Shown in pieces: positions 13,992 through 19,448 of a stretch of 19,448 bases of DNA; the stretch's first letter is position 1, and every line of letters begins with the position of its first letter. Made by a program: the position numbers and the translations under genes. The stretch comes from an uncultured Bacilli bacterium (GTDB lineage: Bacteria > Bacillota_I > Bacilli_A > RF39 > UBA660), in contig CANQHT010000011.1 of NCBI GenBank assembly GCA_947623705.1, positions 1 to 19,448 of the forward strand. The letters run 5' to 3'. Under the pieces are notes generated by a model. That model searched no databases. It saw nothing but the letters and a program-made list of their open reading frames with translations, and was not told where the DNA came from.

Positions 13992-14375
13992 TTACCCCAT
14001 ATTATTTAAATTAACAATTTTTTCAACTTCTTCACGAACACTATCAAAGGTAAAAGGTTTGGCTAAAACATCGACGATATCATAATTAAATGACCGATCA
14101 ATTCTTTCTTTTTGAACATCTCCCGTTATAATACATACCGGTATTCTTTTAAATAAATTATTTTCTTTAAAATAATCTAAAACCGCAAAGCCATCGACTT
14201 CCGGCATATTTAAATCTAAAAATAACCCAATAATTGAATCATCAACATTATTTTTTACAATATCAATGGCTTCTTTACCATTAACTGCAACCACTACTTC
14301 ATATTTGTCTTGAAAGGCTCTTTCAATAATATTACTAATTATTTTAGAGTCATCCGCTACTAATATTTTTTTCAT
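13992..14375 (-). CDS. Stand-alone CheY-like response regulator (127 aa)
   Basis: This is a single receiver domain without an output domain. The acidic pair is D8-D9 in LVADDSK, the phospho-acceptor D54 in FLDLNMPEVDGF, T84 in CIITGD and the conserved K106 in LAKPFTF, so it should be phosphorylatable. I prefer the ATG at 14375: AGGAG lies 9 nt before it, whereas the ATG at 14384 abuts that site with no spacing. With this start the gene begins 1 nt after the HPt stop. As the last step of the HK-HPt-receiver chain encoded beside it, it would act through protein-protein contact or as a phosphate sink. A DNA-binding effector, if there is one, is encoded elsewhere. Confidence 0.9.
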   Translation of the reverse strand: MKKILVADDSKIISNIIERAFQDKYEVVVAVNGKEAIDIVKNNVDDSIIGLFLDLNMPEVDGFAVLDYFKENNLFKRIPVCIITGDVQKERIDRSFNYDIVDVLAKPFTFDSVREEVEKIVNLNNMG

Positions 14376-14376
14376 T

Positions 14377-14739
14377 TTATTCATCTCCTAAATATTTATG
14401 AGCAAGTTTCGTAAATTTATCGACTTCTTGCATCAATTTATCATACTTACTATTTACTTCATCCACATTATTCGCTTTACTAGCTAGTTCATGTTCATAA
14501 GCTATATCGACTAAACTCATAAATCCTAAATATTTGGAATCACTTTTTAAAGCATGAACTAAAATTGCATAATCAGCCATATTGCCTTCTTCTTTATACT
14601 TGGCAATATTATCTAGTCTTGTTTTATTTTCTTCTAAAAAGGCCTCTAAAGTTTCATCATAAAAACTTAAATCTCCTAAAAGTGATAAAGCATAGTCTAA
14701 ATCAACCCCATTATCTGTTAAAATACTAACATCTTTCAT
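14377..14739 (-). CDS. HPt histidine phosphotransfer protein (120 aa)
   Basis: A four-helix HPt module with the phospho-accepting His at residue 62 in YAILVHALKSDSKYLGF, the standard HALKSxSxxLG pattern. It would carry phosphate between the receiver of the hybrid kinase encoded upstream and the stand-alone receiver encoded downstream. ATG at 14739 has AAGGAAGG upstream. It follows the hybrid kinase by 39 nt and may also be transcribed from a separate extended -10 promoter in that gap. Free-standing HPt proteins are uncommon in Firmicutes, where most two-component pairs are direct. Confidence 0.9.
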   Translation of the reverse strand: MKDVSILTDNGVDLDYALSLLGDLSFYDETLEAFLEENKTRLDNIAKYKEEGNMADYAILVHALKSDSKYLGFMSLVDIAYEHELASKANNVDEVNSKYDKLMQEVDKFTKLAHKYLGDE

Positions 14740-14763
14740 AAATACCTTCCTTACTATAATTAA

Positions 14764-14769
14764 ATTATA
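14764..14769 (-). promoter_or_regulatory. Possible internal extended -10 promoter before the HPt gene
   Basis: On the minus strand TATAAT is preceded by TGA (extended -10), 24 nt before the ATG. No convincing -35 is seen. It would allow HPt, receiver and Hrb to be made in excess over the kinase. Confidence 0.35.
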
Positions 14770-14778
14770 TCATACAAT

Positions 14779-16602
14779 TTATTCTTTTGCATTCAAATAT
14801 GTCTTTAAGACTCTTTCTAATTCGCCTTTATCAATTGGTTTCGAAATATAATCATTGAATCCTTCTTTTAAGTAATTTTCTTTCATACCCGCAATCGCAT
14901 TCGCGGTAAGAGCAATAACTGGGGTGTTAAATCCTTCAATTTCTTTTAATTTTTTAAATGTTTCGACCCCGCTTAATTTTGGCATCATATCATCCATTAA
15001 TATTAAATCATATTTTTTACCATCTTCAATATTTTTAAGACAATCAAAGCCACTCGATACCGATTCCGTTTCGACTTTGTAAGCTTCTAAAAGACGAGCC
15101 GCCACTTTTAAATTAATTAAGTTATCATCAACTACTAAAATCTTTTTACCTTTAATATTAAGTGGTTTAACTACTTCTTTAGGAATTTCTTTGACTTCTT
15201 TTTTCTTTGTTACAATTCTTTGATCAAGGGCTACCGTAAAATTTGAACCCTTACCATATACAGAATCAACCACTATCTTGCCATGCATTAAATCGACTAA
15301 TTTTTTAGTAATGGCTAAACCTAAACCTGTTCCTTCAATCGTAATATTTTTATCTAAATCAAACCGTTCAAATTTTGTAAATAATTTATCAATATTTTCT
15401 TTCTTAATACCAATACCAGTATCTTTAACACTGATAATTAAACGGCAGATATTATCTTTTTTAACTATATCAACATTAAATTCAATATGGCCTTTTTTTG
15501 TATATTTTACAGCATTAGTTAAAAGATTTAATACAATTTGTTTAACCCGAACATAGTCCCCATTTAAATATTCTGGCAAATCTTTAGCAATATTAACTTT
15601 TAATTCTAAAGGTTTTTCCCCAATTCTAGCTTTCGTTAATTTAACTAATTCATCAAATACTTTTGCCGGTTCATATTCCACATTAACAATTTCTAACTTA
15701 TTGGCTTCAATTTTAGAAATATCTAGAATACCATTAACTATTTCGAGTAAGTTTTGACTAGCGGCCATAATATCTCTTGCTTCATCTTTTATCGTATCCA
15801 TATTTTCTTCTTCTAAAATAAGTTGACTAAAGCCATCAATCGCATTAAGTGGTGTTCTTATTTCATGGCTCATATTAGATAAAAAGTCTGTTTTAGCATG
15901 ATTGGCTTTCTCGGCTTGGTCTTTGGCAATATTTAATTGTTCAATTAATTTAACATCCGGATTTTCAATGGTAAAATACATAATAACACAAATTAAAGTT
16001 TCGCAATATGTCATTAATAATAATTGAGGCCAAATCATTTGAATAATAGCTACTACACTACCAAGTGATAGAAACAAAAAAACCGGAATATATCTTTTAT
16101 CTTTAAGTTTATTTCTATTAATTAATAAAAATATATAAATCATTATAATTGCAATAAAAGAAATTAAGTAAGTATAATTAACACTTAAACCCGTTGTATA
16201 CCTTATTTCAAAATTATCTGATATAACTACCTCTATAGGTAATAATATTAAAATAATAAAATTAATTAAATAATATATTAAAATTAATGGTATTCTATTT
16301 TTATTTATCACATTTTCATTTTTTGTCATACTATATACATAATAGGCCATTGTAGAAACCCAAAATATTAAATATAATAAATACATTTTATATATGAAAA
16401 CACTTATTAAATAATAAGATTCATATATTTCAGAAGCAAATGTACATAATATTTCCAAGAATAAACCTAATAAATTAGATATTAGTAAAGCAGCATATAT
16501 TACAGTTTCTTTACTTCTAATATGACCTTTTTTATAAAAAGAAAATAAAATTATTATGCTAAATGGAATAGCACATAATGGGAAAAAAATACCTGTTCCC
16601 AT
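14779..16602 (-). CDS. Membrane hybrid sensor histidine kinase with receiver domain (607 aa)
   Basis: The N-terminal 213 residues contain six or seven hydrophobic segments (about 2-23, 31-55, 62-90, 103-127, 143-160, 171-197, 198-213) and no large extracellular domain. It probably senses within the membrane or through short loops. A linker helix leads to the dimerisation domain with H246 in NMSHEIRTPLNAI. The ATPase domain has its N box (IVLNLLTNAVKYT), G1 (VKDTGIGI) and G2 (EGTGLGLAI). The C-terminal receiver (about 490-607) starts ILVVDDN and has D537 in LILMDDMMP and the Lys of ISKP. The presence of a receiver requires an HPt to pass phosphate on, and this is the next gene. The ribosome site is TAGGTGATG before ATG 16602, with an extended -10 TATAAT at 16632-16637. 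First gene of a kinase-HPt-receiver-Hrb operon. The signal is unknown. Confidence 0.92.
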   Translation of the reverse strand: MGTGIFFPLCAIPFSIIILFSFYKKGHIRSKETVIYAALLISNLLGLFLEILCTFASEIYESYYLISVFIYKMYLLYLIFWVSTMAYYVYSMTKNENVINKNRIPLILIYYLINFIILILLPIEVVISDNFEIRYTTGLSVNYTYLISFIAIIMIYIFLLINRNKLKDKRYIPVFLFLSLGSVVAIIQMIWPQLLLMTYCETLICVIMYFTIENPDVKLIEQLNIAKDQAEKANHAKTDFLSNMSHEIRTPLNAIDGFSQLILEEENMDTIKDEARDIMAASQNLLEIVNGILDISKIEANKLEIVNVEYEPAKVFDELVKLTKARIGEKPLELKVNIAKDLPEYLNGDYVRVKQIVLNLLTNAVKYTKKGHIEFNVDIVKKDNICRLIISVKDTGIGIKKENIDKLFTKFERFDLDKNITIEGTGLGLAITKKLVDLMHGKIVVDSVYGKGSNFTVALDQRIVTKKKEVKEIPKEVVKPLNIKGKKILVVDDNLINLKVAARLLEAYKVETESVSSGFDCLKNIEDGKKYDLILMDDMMPKLSGVETFKKLKEIEGFNTPVIALTANAIAGMKENYLKEGFNDYISKPIDKGELERVLKTYLNAKE

Positions 16603-16631
16603 ATCATCACCTACTTTACTAACATATTTTC

Positions 16632-16640
16632 ATTATAGCA
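16632..16640 (-). promoter_or_regulatory. Extended -10 promoter of the phosphorelay operon
   Basis: On the minus strand TGC TATAAT sits 29 nt before the ATG at 16602, immediately after the terminator of the preceding gene. The -35 position (TTTATT) is poor, as is usual for extended -10 promoters. Confidence 0.5.
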
Positions 16641-16641
16641 T

Positions 16642-16669
16642 AAAAAAGAGAATAAATAAATTATTCTCT
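16642..16669 (-). terminator. Intrinsic terminator of the adenylate-forming enzyme gene
   Basis: On the minus strand AGAGAATAA (16661-16669) pairs with TTATTCTCT (16647-16655) across a 5-nt loop, and a T run follows. The 5' arm includes the stop codon. Confidence 0.75.
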
Positions 16670-18424
16670 AATCAATTTTTTGCCTTTAATTTCTTCTAAT
16701 TTTTCTATAGCATCTTGTTCAAGCAATGAATAGTTAACTTTATCTGTTCCTGCTTTTAATGGTAATTCTTTTACAAATTCAATATAAGTTGGAATTTCAT
16801 ACCATTTTAATTGGTCAAATTCACCAACAGAATTTTTAATTGGTTTATTTAATTTTTCTAAAATTTCTGTTTCTAAATCTTTGCTTGGAATTATATCATT
16901 ATTTAAAACAATGTATGCTTTATTAACATATAACATTGCTTCATCTGGTACTTTTACAACAGCACATTCATTAACACAATCTAAATTAGTAATAATTGTT
17001 TGGACATAATCACAATAAACTTTATTTAAAGTAGAAAGAATATAGAATCTTGATTGTCTTCCTGTTAAAGTAAAGTAGCCATCTTTATCAATAAAACCAA
17101 TGGTTCCAGTTTTAAAATATGTTTTACCATCTCTTACAAATTTAACTTCTTTAGTTTGTTCTGGATTTTTATAGTATTCTTTAAAAACATGTTTACCACT
17201 TACACATAATAAACCTTCTTCATTATATTTTTTTTCTTCCATAGTATCTGGATCGACAATTATGGCTTCTGTTCCTACAAGAACTTTTCCTGCAGTCTCT
17301 GGTCTTATAGTTATACCCGTTGGATTAGTACCACAACTAACAGTTTCGGCATTACCAGAACCATTTCCAATTTCTACATCACCAGCTCCATGCTCTTTAA
17401 AAAACTTTTTGCCTTGTTCAGATTTACTAGGAAGCAAGAAATCACCACCAGAAATATAAGTTGTTAATGAAGATAAATCTAAATCTTTTTCAGCATTTCG
17501 CATTATTAAATCAAGTAATGCTGGACTACCAAAAATAATATTTGGCTTTTTCTTTAAGTAATAATTAATAGTATCTTTAGACATATTAGGGGCTAAAATA
17601 GCCGTTTTACTAATCATAAGTGTCATTAATGTTGAGGTAGCAAAACCATATGGATAAGTAAATGGAACACAAACTAGAGTCTTATCCCCTTGTAATGATT
17701 TAGAATGACTAGAATTTTTTAAATATGTTCCAGCTGCTAAAATATTTTCATTGGTTAAAACAACAGATTTAGGTTTTCCAGTTGTTCCACTAGTAAATAA
17801 AATTAAAGAATTATCTTTACTAGAATTTTCTGGTAATCCTCTTTTTTGAAATGAAGCAATAGAACCTAAACTATTAAAATCAATTGTATTATCAGTGGAT
17901 GTTAAATGATAATTATTATGCATAGATACATTATTTTCATTCTTTTTATCTAGTGTAATTATATATCTTACATCAGTATTTTTCTTGTAATTTAAATTTT
18001 CTTCCTCGGATTTATCAAAATTGATAAAAACTGGTGACTCAAATAAATTTAAGTACTCACAAATCTCTTCTTCACCAGCATTAGCATTTAAAAATGTTGT
18101 AACGGCACCTATTCGATTGCAAGCGAGGAAAGATGCTACTGCTTGATAATAATTTGGCATAGCAATTGATACAATTTGTCCTTTTTTGACACCTAATTCT
18201 TTTAGTGCTTTTGAAATAGTTACAGCATCATCAAATATTTGTCCATAAGTTACCTTAATATTTAAACAATCTATAGCATCTCTATCTTTGTATAACATAT
18301 TAATTAATTTTATGGAATTATAAACACTTAAATTTGGAATAATTGGATTTTTTTCCATAAATGAATAACCATTATTTTGAGGTTTATCGATTGAAGGATA
18401 ACCAGTTAATGATTTTGTTTTCAT
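16661..18424 (-). CDS. ANL-superfamily adenylate-forming enzyme, atypical (587 aa)
   Basis: The fold is that of acyl-CoA synthetases and adenylation domains. The P-loop core LILFTSGTTGKPKSVVLT (about 205-222) is intact, as is the acidic residue of the A5 region in NGSGNAETVSCG. The late motifs are altered. The YxTGD motif reads FKTGTIGF, so the Asp that holds the ribose hydroxyls is Thr (residue 441). GRxDxxIKxxG reads GRQSRFYILSTLNK, lacking both Asp and hinge Lys. The C-terminal catalytic Lys survives (K562 in LKAGTDKVNY). The enzyme may therefore use a modified mechanism or act as a non-canonical ligase. ATG at 18424 is preferred over a GTG four codons upstream because GAGTGA precedes it at 8 nt. 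The gene is monocistronic, with its promoter at 18457-18485 and its own terminator. No carrier protein gene is nearby; substrate unknown. Confidence 0.8.
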   Translation of the reverse strand: MKTKSLTGYPSIDKPQNNGYSFMEKNPIIPNLSVYNSIKLINMLYKDRDAIDCLNIKVTYGQIFDDAVTISKALKELGVKKGQIVSIAMPNYYQAVASFLACNRIGAVTTFLNANAGEEEICEYLNLFESPVFINFDKSEEENLNYKKNTDVRYIITLDKKNENNVSMHNNYHLTSTDNTIDFNSLGSIASFQKRGLPENSSKDNSLILFTSGTTGKPKSVVLTNENILAAGTYLKNSSHSKSLQGDKTLVCVPFTYPYGFATSTLMTLMISKTAILAPNMSKDTINYYLKKKPNIIFGSPALLDLIMRNAEKDLDLSSLTTYISGGDFLLPSKSEQGKKFFKEHGAGDVEIGNGSGNAETVSCGTNPTGITIRPETAGKVLVGTEAIIVDPDTMEEKKYNEEGLLCVSGKHVFKEYYKNPEQTKEVKFVRDGKTYFKTGTIGFIDKDGYFTLTGRQSRFYILSTLNKVYCDYVQTIITNLDCVNECAVVKVPDEAMLYVNKAYIVLNNDIIPSKDLETEILEKLNKPIKNSVGEFDQLKWYEIPTYIEFVKELPLKAGTDKVNYSLLEQDAIEKLEEIKGKKLIRE

Positions 18425-18456
18425 ATAATATTTCACTCTTCTTTCTAACTATTTTT

Positions 18457-18485
18457 ATCTTAATTTAATTTTTCAAGATAGTCAA
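18457..18485 (-). promoter_or_regulatory. Sigma-A promoter of the adenylate-forming enzyme gene
   Basis: On the minus strand TTGACT (plus 18480-18485) and TAAGAT (plus 18457-18462) are 17 nt apart, 33 nt before the ATG. The leader between is A-rich with no notable structure. Confidence 0.6.
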
Positions 18486-18549
18486 TAAAATTTGACACTT
18501 TTTGTGTAAAGCTATATATTAAAAATTTTAGCACATATTTTTACTAACA

Positions 18550-19071
18550 TTAATTATTTTGAGTAAGTTTTAAATACTCTTCTATTGCCGAAATCATATC
18601 TGGGGCTATCACTTGATTTTTTTCATTATTCGGTATATTTTCTTTTATTTTAGTAATGGCTAAATTTAAAGGTATTTCTTCAATTTTAAAATTATTTGCA
18701 ATTTCATTTTTAGTATATTTTACTTTAGTTAAATCGGGCTTTTTATTAGTTTTAATTGCATAATAATAAATTTCGGCTTTTCTATTTTTACCAACTTCCG
18801 GATAATCTTTATTAAGAAATTTAACTTTCATAAAGGAATCGCCAATTTCTTTATCCTCTAATTCTATTCCCGTTTCTTCTAATACTTCTCTTTTTAAACA
18901 TTCTAAAAAACTTTCTCCTTCTTCTAAATGACCACCCGGAAATTGCCATACGCCATTTTCATTACCAATATAAATAATTCCGGCATTTATAATTAAAGCT
19001 TTCATCCTAATAACTATTTCCGTAATGTCTTTTTCTTCTAAATTATCATAATTATGAATTATTTCTTTCAT
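18550..19071 (-). CDS. Nudix hydrolase (173 aa)
   Basis: A single-domain Nudix pyrophosphohydrolase. The Nudix box in GGHLEEGESFLECLKREV and LEETGIEL has the full GX5EX7REUXEEXGU pattern, preceded by VWQFPGG. The box lies near residues 46-70. Substrate class cannot be set from sequence; (d)NTP or nucleotide-sugar cleaning is typical. The ATG at 19071 overlaps the stop of the upstream gene (TAATG), with GAGGAAG as ribosome site, so it is co-translated with the S51-like gene. It is unrelated in detail to the Nudix half of the fusion at 8068-9684. Confidence 0.88.
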   Translation of the reverse strand: MKEIIHNYDNLEEKDITEIVIRMKALIINAGIIYIGNENGVWQFPGGHLEEGESFLECLKREVLEETGIELEDKEIGDSFMKVKFLNKDYPEVGKNRKAEIYYYAIKTNKKPDLTKVKYTKNEIANNFKIEEIPLNLAITKIKENIPNNEKNQVIAPDMISAIEEYLKLTQNN

Positions 19072-19448
19072 TACATCTTCCTCTTTATTATTTTAACATT
19101 ATCCATAAATTCGATATTATTATTTTCTCTGTCAAAAACTAATACACCATTATTATTAATTGCATAAATATCTTTCTTATATTCTTTTGCAACACTCGCT
19201 AATTTATTTAAATAAAACTGATTGTTAATAGAATGAACATCAATATAAAATTTAGGATTAATATTACCAAAGCCATCATAAAAAGCAAAATATTTATAAT
19301 AATTATTTTTCGTGGTAATAAAATATCTTTTAAATTGTAAACAAGCTCCTGCCGAAGATCCAATAATTAAACCTTTAAAATGTTTTATTTCATATAAACA
19401 TTCCATATCATGGACAACTTTTTGAAAAAACATTTCGGGATTACCACC
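19071..19448 (-). CDS. Peptidase S51-like protein, 5' end outside the window (partial)
   Basis: The frame is open to the window edge, so the N-terminal part is missing. It reads GGNP at the very edge and then GLIIGSSAGACLQF, with the nucleophile serine in G-S-S-A-G-A. Together these two motifs are typical of peptidase E/cyanophycinase-like members of family S51 (GGNP or GGNT followed by GxSAGA). The C-terminal part (FYDGFGNINPKFYIDVHS) carries the DxH-like catalytic region. About 125 residues are seen of an expected 200 or so. It overlaps the Nudix hydrolase start by 1 nt. S51 proteins include Asp-dipeptidases and relatives of unknown role; which applies here cannot be told. Confidence 0.7.
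   Translation of the reverse strand, partial: GGNPEMFFQKVVHDMECLYEIKHFKGLIIGSSAGACLQFKRYFITTKNNYYKYFAFYDGFGNINPKFYIDVHSINNQFYLNKLASVAKEYKKDIYAINNNGVLVFDRENNNIEFMDNVKIIKRKM

Noticed and set aside
15278..15556. Plus-strand open frame opposite the histidine kinase ATPase domain.
   Set aside because: Antisense shadow of a conserved domain, with no ribosome site or promoter.
17262..17459. Plus-strand open frame opposite the adenylate-forming enzyme.
   Set aside because: Antisense shadow; no ribosome site and no family-like composition.

Overview
The window comes from a low-GC, cell-walled member of the Firmicutes, most likely an uncultured Bacilli/Mollicutes-related gut lineage. The sequence is very AT-rich and has strong AGGAGG-type ribosome sites. 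It carries a recU-ponA type pair and peptidoglycan enzymes. TGA is used as a stop (recU ends in TGA) and Trp is TGG, which excludes the Mycoplasma/Spiroplasma code. The lineage is inferred from gene content; no rRNA or marker gene is present to confirm it. I found no tRNA, rRNA, CRISPR array or transposase.

Layout. Positions 1-740 are mostly non-coding. They hold a probable type I toxin-antitoxin-like locus: a 26-residue, almost wholly hydrophobic peptide on the minus strand, convergent with a putative small antisense RNA of about 115 nt. A plus-strand block follows (745-5819). It contains an unrecognised membrane/coiled-coil protein, a candidate small RNA with a C-rich terminator loop, a VanY-like D,D-carboxypeptidase, the Holliday junction resolvase RecU, and a class A penicillin-binding protein overlapping recU by 4 nt. 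A bidirectional terminator at 5823-5857 separates this from a minus-strand block that runs to the right edge.

The minus-strand block, in order of transcription from the right edge, has five parts. (1) A truncated peptidase S51-like gene is followed by a Nudix hydrolase. (2) An ANL-superfamily adenylate-forming enzyme has degenerate ribose-binding motifs. (3) A complete multistep phosphorelay (hybrid histidine kinase, HPt protein, stand-alone receiver) is followed by a flavoredoxin-rubredoxin fusion (Hrb-like). (4) An APH(3')-like kinase has its own terminators on both sides. (5) A tightly packed four-gene unit encodes a glycosyltransferase-kinase fusion, a guanylate-kinase-like P-loop kinase, a Nudix-ATP-grasp fusion, and HelD, which also has its own promoter.

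Two items look new. One is the accessory biosynthetic unit at 8068-12312. It combines a GT4-APH fusion, a P-loop kinase and a Nudix-ATP-grasp fusion, which suggests an uncharacterised pathway for a phosphorylated, glycosylated or ligated small molecule. The other is the RNA-level arrangement at 95-1502. Two oppositely oriented copies of one promoter element drive the small peptide and a candidate sRNA, and the sRNA carries a 13-nt perfect complement to the peptide's mRNA leader. All functions are inferred from sequence alone.
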